Below, piece by piece: positions 55,113 to 63,031 of a stretch of DNA of 64,000 nt (its first letter is position 1; each line of letters starts with the position of its first letter). Under the pieces are notes generated by a model, which did not search any database, was not told where the DNA came from, and saw only the letters and a program-made list of their open reading frames with translations. Both the position numbers and the translations under genes were made by a program. The stretch is from positions 248,001 through 312,000 of the forward strand of contig NZ_NRIR01000005.1 in NCBI RefSeq assembly GCF_002282855.1, given 5' to 3'. Source of the DNA: Paraferrimonas sedimenticola (GTDB lineage: Bacteria > Pseudomonadota > Gammaproteobacteria > Enterobacterales > Shewanellaceae).

Positions 55113-55129
55113 TTGGCATCAAACTTGCT
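55113..55129 (+). promoter_or_regulatory. Sigma-54 promoter of flhA-flhF-fleN-fliA-cheY
   Basis: TTGGCATCAAACTTGCT matches the -24/-12 consensus with exact spacing, about 55 bp before flhA. Confidence 0.9.
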
Positions 55130-55183
55130 CTAAAGCTTACATAACTAGAATAACAGTCGCTTTATTGTCGCTTCGCGCATTGG

Positions 55184-57277
55184 ATGTCAGTGATAGGAAC
55201 TAAGATTTTTAGTCGGGTTAATCCGACCATGCTCAATGGACTGGGTACGCCGCTGCTGGTTTTAGCGGCGTTGGCCATGGTGATCCTTCCCATGCCAGCC
55301 ATCTTGCTGGACGTTTTATTCAGCTTTAACATCGCTCTCGCGCTGGTGGTCCTTCTGGTCGCCATTTACACTCTTCGCCCGCTAGATTTTGCTGCATTCC
55401 CAACTGTACTCTTGGTGGCGACTTTGCTGCGATTAGCCTTGAACGTGGCGTCAACTCGCGTGGTTCTGCTAGAAGGTCACAATGGCGGTGATGCCGCCGG
55501 TAAAGTGATTGAAGCCTTTGGCTCAGTGGTTATCGGTGGCAACTATGCCGTCGGCCTGATTGTTTTCCTAATTCTGGTCATCATTAACTTTGCGGTGGTC
55601 ACCAAGGGTGCCGGTCGTATCTCAGAGGTGAGTGCTCGCTTTACTCTGGACGCTATGCCGGGCAAGCAAATGGCTATCGATGCGGATTTAAACGCAGGAT
55701 TGATTAACAAAGACCAAGCCCGTGCACGCCGCTCAGAAGTGACTCGCGAGGCCGACTTCTACGGTGCGATGGACGGTGCGTCTAAGTTCGTTAAAGGCGA
55801 TGCAATTGCTGGGATTCTTATCTTGCTGATTAACATTAGCGGTGGTTTTATCATTGGTATGATTCAGCACGGTCTGAGCTTTTCTCAAGCCATTGAAGTC
55901 TATACCTTGTTGACCATTGGTGATGGTCTGGTAGCGCAGATTCCGGGGCTGTTGTTGTCGATTGCCGCAGCGCTAATGGTGACTCGCCAAAACGAGAAAG
56001 GCGAGATGGGACAGTTGGTGATAAGCCAGATGTTTGCCAACAGCAAATCCCTCTCGATTGCTGCTGGGGTTTTGTTTGTGATGGGCGTAGTACCTGGTAT
56101 GCCGCATATTCCGTTTTTAAGCTTCGCGGCGATTTGTGGCGGTGCCGCTTACTATTTGCACAAACGTCAAAAAGCCGACGAGATTGCGGCGCAAGAAGCG
56201 GCGGCTAACCCCTCTCCCGCCAAGGATGCGGCACCGAAAGAGCTCAGCTGGGAAGATGTGCGTCACGTGGATACCGTTGGTTTGGAAGTGGGTTATCGAT
56301 TAATTCCTCTGGTGGATAAGACCCAAAATGGGGAGTTGTTGGCTCGAATCAAAGGGGTTCGCAAAAAGCTTTCACAAGAGTTTGGCTTTCTGGTGCCGGC
56401 GGTGCATATTCGCGACAACTTGGATTTAGCCCCCGGTGCTTATCGAATTAATTTGAATGGTGTGACCAGCGGTGAAGGCGAAGTTCGCCACGATTGCGAG
56501 CTGGCGATTAACCCAGGACAAGTATTTGGCGAGCTGGACGGCGATAAGACTCGCGACCCAGCCTTTGGCTTGGAAGCGGTGTGGATCCAACCGGAACAGC
56601 GTGAGTACGCTCAGTCCATGGGCTATACAGTAGTGGACTCTGCGACGGTAGTGGCCACTCACTTATCGCAGTTGCTAGCCAACAACTCGGCTCAACTGTT
56701 GGGCTATGAAGAAGTACAGCATTTGTTGGATTTACTTGCCAAGCAAGCGCCTAAGCTGGTGGAAGGTTTGATTCCGGATGTGCTGTCTTTGGGCGTGGTG
56801 GTGAAGGTGATGCAAAACCTACTCCACGAAGGGGTGCCCATTCGCGATTTGCGCACCATAGTACAAACCTTGGTTGAGTACGGGCCTAAGAGTCAGGACC
56901 CAGATGTTTTACAAGCGGCGGTGCGCATTGCACTGAAGCGCATGATTGTCCAAGAGATCAGCGGACCAGAGCAAGAGATTCCTGTGATAACCTTGGCGCC
57001 AGAATTGGAACAAATTCTGCATCAATCTATGCAGGCGTCGGGTGGTGACGGTCCGAATATCGAACCGGGATTGGCAGAGAAAATGCAGCAATCTCTGTTG
57101 GAGGCTTCACAGAATCAAGAAATGCTGGGGCAACCGGCGATTCTGCTGACTTCTGGCATGTTACGCTCGACCTTATCGCGCTTCACTAAACACACGATTC
57201 CAAGTTTGCGTGTGATCAGTTATCAAGAAGTGCCAGACGAAAAACAAATAAAGATTGTGGCAGCCGTTGGACAGTAG
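55184..57277 (+). CDS. flhA: Export gate protein FlhA
   Basis: This 697-residue protein has about eight N-terminal membrane helices (to about 320). The FHIPEP signature region includes RPLDFAAFPTVLLVATLLRL and ARFTLDAMPGKQMAIDADLN. The large cytosolic domain (about 350-697) docks chaperone-substrate complexes. The start is uncertain between ATG 55184 and nearby codons; no strong ribosome site is seen. Confidence 0.95.
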   Translation: MSVIGTKIFSRVNPTMLNGLGTPLLVLAALAMVILPMPAILLDVLFSFNIALALVVLLVAIYTLRPLDFAAFPTVLLVATLLRLALNVASTRVVLLEGHNGGDAAGKVIEAFGSVVIGGNYAVGLIVFLILVIINFAVVTKGAGRISEVSARFTLDAMPGKQMAIDADLNAGLINKDQARARRSEVTREADFYGAMDGASKFVKGDAIAGILILLINISGGFIIGMIQHGLSFSQAIEVYTLLTIGDGLVAQIPGLLLSIAAALMVTRQNEKGEMGQLVISQMFANSKSLSIAAGVLFVMGVVPGMPHIPFLSFAAICGGAAYYLHKRQKADEIAAQEAAANPSPAKDAAPKELSWEDVRHVDTVGLEVGYRLIPLVDKTQNGELLARIKGVRKKLSQEFGFLVPAVHIRDNLDLAPGAYRINLNGVTSGEGEVRHDCELAINPGQVFGELDGDKTRDPAFGLEAVWIQPEQREYAQSMGYTVVDSATVVATHLSQLLANNSAQLLGYEEVQHLLDLLAKQAPKLVEGLIPDVLSLGVVVKVMQNLLHEGVPIRDLRTIVQTLVEYGPKSQDPDVLQAAVRIALKRMIVQEISGPEQEIPVITLAPELEQILHQSMQASGGDGPNIEPGLAEKMQQSLLEASQNQEMLGQPAILLTSGMLRSTLSRFTKHTIPSLRVISYQEVPDEKQIKIVAAVGQ

Positions 57278-57300
57278 CCGTCAGCTAGGAGAGAGGCAAG

Positions 57301-58890
57301 GTGAAAATTAAGCGCTTTTTAGCCAAGGATATGCGAACCGCTTTGGACCAGGTTAAGGAAACCTTGGGCGCCGATGCGGTGATCATGTCAAACAAAAAAG
57401 TGACCGGCGGTATCGAGATTGTAGCGGCAGTGGACTATGACAATTCGGGGGCGGGGCAGACTGCTCCTGGTCATTCCCAGCCGGCCGCTTGTCATTCCCA
57501 ACCGGCCGCTCGTCATTCCCGTGAAAACGGGAATCCAGGCCAGTCCCCACAAGCACCTAGCCAGTCGCTAGATTCCCGCCTACGCGGGAATGACGGCAAT
57601 GGGCACGGGAATGACGCAGGGTTGCGCGGGAATGACGCCGTATCTTTGAGTCATTCCCGTGAAAACGGGAATCCAGGCCAGTTCCCACAAGCACCTAGCC
57701 AGTCGCTAGATTCCCGCCTACGCGGGAATGACGCCGGTGGGCGCGGGAATGACAGCGAGGCCGAAACCGACAGCCTAGACGCCTTGCTGCAACGCCAGCA
57801 AAAGCACCGTCAAAGCTTAGCGCAACAGCCAGCCACCTCGGACGCTGACCTGCCCAAGTGGGCCCAAGCGCTCGTCGCGCAAGAAACCGGACAAGCCGCC
57901 AACACAGCGTCAGACAAAGACTTTGCGCCTTATCAGCAAGACATTCTGAACAAACCCAAGTCAAGCGCCCAGCCTGCCGCTGCCAGTCAAAGCGAAGTCG
58001 ACCAGCTCAAAGCGCAAATGGCGCAAATGAACCAGCTGCTCACTCACCAACTGGCCAGCTTAATGGACAGCCATCAACAGCGTGTCGACCCTATGGGTTC
58101 CATGGTGGAGCAATTGCTGCGCGACGGCGAGTTCAGCAAAGACATCAGTTCGTTACTGGGCCAACAAGCCGGGCAAGTACCAGCGCAAAGCATTCCCCAG
58201 CAACTGCCAAAGATGCTGGCAGAGTGCATTAACTGCCCGCAAACCGACGTGATTCTGCGCGGTGGGGTTGTGGCGTTGGTCGGACCGACTGGCGTGGGTA
58301 AAACCACTACTCTAGCTAAACTGGCCGCCCGCTATGCCGCTCGTTATGGCGCCGACCAGCTAGGCCTGATTACACTGGATCACTATCGAATCGGCGCTTA
58401 CGAGCAACTAGCCACCTATGGCAAGATTATCGGTTGCATGGTGAAGTCGGCGAGTAACATCGAAGAGCTGGAATCAGCCCTGAATGTGATGCGCAATCGC
58501 TCGCTGGTTTTGATCGATACCGCGGGCATGAGTCAAAGAGATTTGCGTTTAACGGCTCAGTTGCGCGAATTAGCGGCGGATAGTCGCATCCCAATTCAAA
58601 ATTATTTGGTATTATCAGCAACTGCTCAGGGGAAAGTTATCGCCGAAGCGGTGAAGCAGTTTAGTCAAATTCCGCTGAAAGGCAGTATTTTAACCAAGAT
58701 GGACGAAGCCGTTTCTCTTGGAGGGGCGCTGAGCGTATTGGTGCGCGAACAACTCGAACTGACCTATGTCACCAATGGTCAGCGAGTGCCAGAAGACCTG
58801 CAGTTGGCCGACGCTTTGCAGGTGGCGGCCCAGGCGATAAATAACATTGAACAAGAACAACAATTTAACCTGGCAGGAGCAGTTGAATGA
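57301..58890 (+). CDS. flhF: SRP-like GTPase FlhF with repeat-derived insertion
   Basis: This 529-residue GTPase sets the pole and number of flagella. The N-terminal B domain opens MKIKRFLAKDMRTALDQVKE. The NG GTPase core has VALVGPTGVGKTTTLAKLAA (near 322), ITLDHYRIGAYEQL, DTAGMSQRD and TKMDEA. Residues about 57-151 are encoded by copies of the intergenic repeat. They read HSQPAAC twice, then HSRENGNPG...LDSRLRGND twice, with extra GHGND/LRGND units. It is longer than FlhF of Pseudomonas (about 430). The stop overlaps fleN (ATGA). Confidence 0.95.
   Translation: MKIKRFLAKDMRTALDQVKETLGADAVIMSNKKVTGGIEIVAAVDYDNSGAGQTAPGHSQPAACHSQPAARHSRENGNPGQSPQAPSQSLDSRLRGNDGNGHGNDAGLRGNDAVSLSHSRENGNPGQFPQAPSQSLDSRLRGNDAGGRGNDSEAETDSLDALLQRQQKHRQSLAQQPATSDADLPKWAQALVAQETGQAANTASDKDFAPYQQDILNKPKSSAQPAAASQSEVDQLKAQMAQMNQLLTHQLASLMDSHQQRVDPMGSMVEQLLRDGEFSKDISSLLGQQAGQVPAQSIPQQLPKMLAECINCPQTDVILRGGVVALVGPTGVGKTTTLAKLAARYAARYGADQLGLITLDHYRIGAYEQLATYGKIIGCMVKSASNIEELESALNVMRNRSLVLIDTAGMSQRDLRLTAQLRELAADSRIPIQNYLVLSATAQGKVIAEAVKQFSQIPLKGSILTKMDEAVSLGGALSVLVREQLELTYVTNGQRVPEDLQLADALQVAAQAINNIEQEQQFNLAGAVE
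57470..57753. repeat. GTCATTCCC-type repeat elements inside the flhF coding sequence
   Basis: Two 83-bp units, 57512-57594 and 57650-57732, differ at one visible position (gtcccc against gttccc). Each runs GTCATTCCCG...CGGGAATGAC and contains two ATTCCC-N8-GGGAAT hairpins. Half-copies flank them: gtcattccca at 57470 and 57491, and cgggaatgac ending at 57615, 57636 and 57753. Neighbouring arms are 21 nt apart, and there is no stop codon or frameshift. Confidence 0.9.
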
Positions 58891-59768
58891 CCGGGGATCA
58901 AGCAAACGGTTTACGCATGATGAATGAAATGAAATTGAACGGAGTCAAGGTCGTTGCCGTGACCGGCGGTAAAGGCGGCGTAGGTAAAACCAGTGCATCG
59001 ATTAATACTGCTGTAGCGCTGGCCGAAAAAGGCAAGAAGGTAGTGGTGCTAGACGCCGACCTTGGTCTGGCGAACGTAGATGTAATGTTAGGGTTGCGCG
59101 CCGATCGCAATCTATCCCATGTTATTTCGGGCGAGTGCGAGCTCGACGAAGTATTGGTCGAAGGCCCTAAGGGCATCCAAATTATTCCAGCCACCTCTGG
59201 CACTCAATCCATGGTAGAGCTAAGCCACGCGCAACACGCGGGGCTAATTCGCGCCTTCAGCGAAATGCGCACCCCGTGCGATGTGCTGATCGTTGATACC
59301 GCTGCAGGTATTTCTGACATGGTGCTGAGTTTTTCGCGCGCTTCGCAGGACGTGTTAGTGGTGGTGTGCGATGAGCCAACCTCGATTACCGATGCTTACG
59401 CCTTGATCAAAATTCTAAGCCGCGAGCACGGGGTTTTCCGCTTTAAAGTGGTGGCCAACATGGTTCGCAGCTTGCGCGAGGGCATGGAGCTATTCGCCAA
59501 ACTGTCTCGAGTGACCGACCGCTTCTTGGACGTTGCACTAGAGCTTGTGGCGACCATTCCGTTTGACGACAATCTGCGCAAAGCGGTGCGTAAGCAAAAG
59601 CTAGTAGTGGAGTCCTTCCCGAATTCGCCAGCGGCCATTGCTTATCAGGGCCTTGCCAGCAAAATCATCAGCTGGCCAATTCCGCAGCAGCCCGGCGGGC
59701 ACTTAGAGTTTTTTGTTGAGCGCTTAGTACGTGAGCCTCGCGCGACAGAGGAAAGCAATGCTCGGTAA
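58887..59768 (+). CDS. fleN: Flagellar number regulator FleN/FlhG
   Basis: This 293-residue MinD/ParA-like ATPase has the deviant Walker A VTGGKGGVGKTSASIN (near 27-42), then VVLDADLGLANVDVMLGL and DVLIVDTAAGISDMVLSFSR. It restrains FleQ/FlrA and FlhF to limit flagellar number. It overlaps flhF by 4 bp and fliA by 11 bp. Confidence 0.95.
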   Translation: MTGDQANGLRMMNEMKLNGVKVVAVTGGKGGVGKTSASINTAVALAEKGKKVVVLDADLGLANVDVMLGLRADRNLSHVISGECELDEVLVEGPKGIQIIPATSGTQSMVELSHAQHAGLIRAFSEMRTPCDVLIVDTAAGISDMVLSFSRASQDVLVVVCDEPTSITDAYALIKILSREHGVFRFKVVANMVRSLREGMELFAKLSRVTDRFLDVALELVATIPFDDNLRKAVRKQKLVVESFPNSPAAIAYQGLASKIISWPIPQQPGGHLEFFVERLVREPRATEESNAR

Positions 59769-60507
59769 GGCAGCCGGTTACGCCGCATACCAAGACAAAG
59801 ACGCCAAGACTTTACTGGTGGAGCAACACGCGCCATTGGTAAAGCGCATCGCTTTGCACCTAATGGCGCGTTTGCCCGCCAGTGTGCAGCTCGATGATTT
59901 ATTGCAATCAGGCATGATTGGTCTGTTAGAAGCTGCCTCTAAGTTTGACGGCAGCAAGGGCGCCAAATTCGAAACCTTTGCCGGAATTCGAATTCGCGGC
60001 GCCATGTTAGACGAAATGCGCCGCGGCGACTGGGTGCCGCGTTCGGTACACAGAAACAGCCGCTTGGTTGGTGAAGCGCTCGAGTCGCTAGAACAGCAGC
60101 TGGGCCGTGAACCGACGGACAACGAAGTTGCCGCACATTTGAATATGAGTGCTAACGACTACCACGCCATTGTCAAAGACGTGGCAGTGGGCAAGTTGGT
60201 GGGTATCGAAGATTTGGGTACGCCCATCGATACTCTCGCAAGTGCCGTACAGGGCGAAAATAGCGCATCGCCGACGGACAATAATTACGACCAACTGGCC
60301 GAAGAGCGCTTTTCAGTGGCCATGGTCGAAGCCATCAAAGCCTTACCCGAGCGGGACGCTTTGGTGCTTAGCCTCTACTACGATGAGGCCTTAAACCTAA
60401 AAGAAATTGGGGCCGTACTCGAGGTCAGCGAATCGCGAGTGAGCCAAATATTGAGTCAGGCAATGGCGCGCTTGAAGACCAAATTGCGCGCTTGGACCCA
60501 AACATAA
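59758..60507 (+). CDS. fliA: Flagellar sigma factor FliA (sigma-28)
   Basis: This protein has 249 residues from ATG 59758 (MLGKAAGYAAYQDKD), behind GAGGAAA; the frame extends upstream to 59731 inside fleN. It has region 2 (LLQSGMIGLLEAASKFDGSK and FETFAGIRIRGAMLDEMRRG), region 3, and region 4 with LSLYYDEALNLKEIGAVLEV followed by SESRVSQI. It transcribes the flgM, flagellin and cheA promoters seen in this window and is held by FlgM. Confidence 0.96.
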   Translation: MLGKAAGYAAYQDKDAKTLLVEQHAPLVKRIALHLMARLPASVQLDDLLQSGMIGLLEAASKFDGSKGAKFETFAGIRIRGAMLDEMRRGDWVPRSVHRNSRLVGEALESLEQQLGREPTDNEVAAHLNMSANDYHAIVKDVAVGKLVGIEDLGTPIDTLASAVQGENSASPTDNNYDQLAEERFSVAMVEAIKALPERDALVLSLYYDEALNLKEIGAVLEVSESRVSQILSQAMARLKTKLRAWTQT

Positions 60508-60556
60508 TTAGAAGTTTTGATTCGAGCCTTGCTCGAAATTGTGACGGGAGGTCACT

Positions 60557-60940
60557 TTGAACAAGAACATGAAAGTGCTAGTGGTAGACGACTTTGCCAC
60601 CATGCGCAGAATCATTAAAAACCTACTGAAAGATCTGGGCTTTACCAATATCCACGAAGCAGACGATGGTCAGACTGCGCTGCCCATGTTGCGCGATGGC
60701 TCGTTTGAATTTGTGGTTACCGATTGGAACATGCCAGGCATGCAGGGCATTGATTTACTCAAAGCCATTCGCAGCGACGATTCGCTAAAGCACTTGCCAG
60801 TTCTGATGGTGACGGCGGAAGCTAAGCGCGACCAGATCATCACCGCAGCGCAGGCCGGCGTAAACGGTTACATCGTTAAGCCATTCACCGCCGCGACCTT
60901 AAGCACCAAGCTAGACAAAATCTTTGAGCGTCTGGGCTAA
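60557..60940 (+). CDS. cheY: Chemotaxis response regulator CheY
   Basis: This 127-residue single-receiver protein starts at TTG 60557 behind GGGAGG; ATG 60569 is an alternative. It has D11-D12, phospho-acceptor D56 in [13 protein letters not shown]86 in MVTAEAK and K108 in IVKPFT. Phospho-CheY binds FliM. In related clusters cheZ follows; here a 140-bp gap leads to cheA. Confidence 0.95.
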   Translation: MNKNMKVLVVDDFATMRRIIKNLLKDLGFTNIHEADDGQTALPMLRDGSFEFVVTDWNMPGMQGIDLLKAIRSDDSLKHLPVLMVTAEAKRDQIITAAQAGVNGYIVKPFTAATLSTKLDKIFERLG

Positions 60941-60957
60941 TCCAGACTTGCTAAGCC

Positions 60958-60989
60958 GCGCTTTTGCGTAAAGTTTTCACGCAAAGCGC
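60958..60989. other. Long hairpin overlapping the cheA promoter
   Basis: GCGCTTTTGCGT and ACGCAAAGCGC form about 11 bp with one bulged T and a 9-nt loop. It may end the cheY transcript. The -35 box of the FliA promoter sits in its 5' strand and loop, and the first bases of the -10 box in its 3' strand. Confidence 0.6.
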
Positions 60990-60996
60990 CGATAGC
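60969..60996 (+). promoter_or_regulatory. FliA (sigma-28) promoter of cheA-cheB
   Basis: TAAAGTTT-N11-GCCGATAG matches the sigma-28 consensus at 15 of 16 box positions. It lies about 85 bp upstream of cheA. Confidence 0.88.
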
Positions 60997-61080
60997 TAGT
61001 CAGGACAGGTTTGCCAGTCGTTCGTCAGTGAAGCGAACACCAGACGCAAACCAACGCCAACGAATATTGGAGAAGTAGCC

Positions 61081-63012
61081 ATGGCGCTGGATTTGGATCA
61101 AGAAATCCTTCAAGACTTTTTGTTAGAAGCTGGGGAAATCCTAGAGCAATTATCGAGTCAGTTGGTGGAGCTGGAAAACAGCCCCGACGACCAAGAATTA
61201 CTCAATGCCATTTTCCGAGGATTCCACACCATTAAAGGTGGTGCCGGCTTTCTAAGTTTGACCGAAATGGTCAACGTCTGTCATGGCGCTGAAAATCTGT
61301 TTGACCAGTTGAGAAATGGCGTGGCTCAAGTCACTCCAGAGCTGATGGATTTGATTCTCGAAGTCACCGACTCGGTCAACTCTATGTTTGCTCAGTTGCA
61401 AGCCGGTCAGCCACTACAAAGCGCGCCGCAACAGCTTCTAAACGCGATTGACCAGGTCAATCAGCAACTCTCTGACGGTCAGCCGATAGCTCCAAATGCA
61501 GCGCCAGTGTCAACTCCGGCAGAGCCTGCGACCACCACTCAAGTCAACGACATACTCCAAGACGAATTTGACGACTTGCTCAATGCGCTAGAAGGCGAAT
61601 CTAAGCCCGCCGAACCTGCGGTCGTCGAAATTCCCGAAGCGGCTGCTAATACTTCAGACGATATCAGCGATGATGAATTTGAAGCGCTGCTAGACCAACT
61701 CCACGGCGAAGGACAGTTCTCGGCACCCGCGACTGAATCGACTTCCGAACCCCACAACGCTGCTGAAAACGCGCCAGCTGCCAGTGAAAGCAAGCCTAAG
61801 GCCAAACAAGAGCCGGTGATTGCTAAGCCACAAGCAGAAACCACAGTACGGGTGGATACCGCTCGTTTGGACACCATTATGAACATGGTGGGTGAGTTGG
61901 TGTTGGTGCGCAATCGCCTCTTGTCTCTCGGAGTTAGCCGCAGTGACGAGGCCATGAGTAAAGCCTTGGCCAACTTGGATTTAGTCACCGCCGACTTACA
62001 AGGCGCTGTGATGAAAACCCGCATGCAGCCAATTAAAAAGGTATTTGGCCGCTTCCCTCGTGTGGTAAGAGACTTGGCGCGCTCGCTCAACAAAGAAGTG
62101 AAGCTAGAGCTGATTGGCGAAGACACGGACTTGGACAAGAACCTAGTCGAAGCACTAGCCGATCCCTTGGTGCACTTGGTTCGCAACGCGGTAGATCACG
62201 GGATAGAAACCCCTGAGCAACGTCAGGCAGCCGGTAAGCCAAGCTGCGGTCAAATCAGCCTGTCAGCCTCTCAAGAAGGCGACCACATTTTGCTGCAGAT
62301 TCGCGACGATGGCGCGGGCATGGACCCTGAAAAACTCAAAGCCCTAGCAATCAAACGCGGCGTATTGGAGCCTGATGCGGCCGAGCGCATGAGCGACTCA
62401 GAAGCCTTTAACCTGATTTTTGCCGCAGGGTTTTCCACCAAACAAGAAGTGTCTGACGTATCGGGCCGTGGTGTGGGTATGGACGTAGTAAAAACCTCCA
62501 TTACTCAACTAAACGGCACGGTCGACATTCAAAGCGAAATGGGTGTCGGTACCCATCTTGAGATTAAAGTGCCGCTGACCTTGGCGATTATGCCGACTTT
62601 GATGGTTAAAGTGGCACAGCAGATATTTGCCTTACCTCTGTCAAACGTCAGTGAGATCATTGTGCTGGAGCAGGGCAAGACCAATATGGTCGACGGTCAG
62701 CGCACCCTGATAGTGCGCGATAAAGCCATTCCGCTGTTCTACTTAGACGAGTGGCTAAAAGACATTCACGGCGAATTGCCAGAGACCCAAGAATCGGATA
62801 GCCGCCACGTAGTGATTGTGCAGATCGCTAATCGCCTGATTGGCTTTGTGGTGGACGGTTTGATTGGCCAAGAGGAAGTGGTTATCAAACCTTTGGGTGA
62901 GTTATTGCAAGGCACGCCGGGCATGTCCGGTGCCACCATTACCTCGGACGGTGGAATTGCGCTGATTTTGGATGTTCCAGGGCTGCTCAAACACTACGCC
63001 GGAGCCAGCTAG
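61081..63012 (+). CDS. cheA: Chemotaxis histidine kinase CheA
   Basis: This 643-residue protein has a P1/HPt with phospho-H49 (FRGFHTIKGGAGFLSL). Residues about 135-255 are Ala/Pro/Glu-rich, with two copies of an acidic DEF..LL..L.GE motif (DEFDDLLNALEGES, DEFEALLDQLHGEG) and no clear P2 CheY-binding domain. Then follow P3 (VDTARLDTIMNMVGELVLVR), P4 ATPase (LVRNAVDHGIETPEQR, RDDGAGMD, GRGVGMDVV) and P5 CheW-like domain. It is shorter than many gammaproteobacterial CheA proteins. ATG 61081 is preceded by GGAGAAG. Confidence 0.95.
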   Translation: MALDLDQEILQDFLLEAGEILEQLSSQLVELENSPDDQELLNAIFRGFHTIKGGAGFLSLTEMVNVCHGAENLFDQLRNGVAQVTPELMDLILEVTDSVNSMFAQLQAGQPLQSAPQQLLNAIDQVNQQLSDGQPIAPNAAPVSTPAEPATTTQVNDILQDEFDDLLNALEGESKPAEPAVVEIPEAAANTSDDISDDEFEALLDQLHGEGQFSAPATESTSEPHNAAENAPAASESKPKAKQEPVIAKPQAETTVRVDTARLDTIMNMVGELVLVRNRLLSLGVSRSDEAMSKALANLDLVTADLQGAVMKTRMQPIKKVFGRFPRVVRDLARSLNKEVKLELIGEDTDLDKNLVEALADPLVHLVRNAVDHGIETPEQRQAAGKPSCGQISLSASQEGDHILLQIRDDGAGMDPEKLKALAIKRGVLEPDAAERMSDSEAFNLIFAAGFSTKQEVSDVSGRGVGMDVVKTSITQLNGTVDIQSEMGVGTHLEIKVPLTLAIMPTLMVKVAQQIFALPLSNVSEIIVLEQGKTNMVDGQRTLIVRDKAIPLFYLDEWLKDIHGELPETQESDSRHVVIVQIANRLIGFVVDGLIGQEEVVIKPLGELLQGTPGMSGATITSDGGIALILDVPGLLKHYAGAS

Positions 63013-63031
63013 CGGGACAGCAAGGACGATA

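Noticed and set aside
57695-57964. Minus-strand open frame across the flhF repeat
   Set aside because: It arises from the repeat's symmetry and GC-rich third positions; flhF on the plus strand is continuous and has full domains.
60941-61080. Hidden short cheZ or frameshifted cheZ remnant
   Set aside because: The gap is only 140 bp and none of its frames shows the CheZ C-terminal CheY-binding helix or the phosphatase helix motif.
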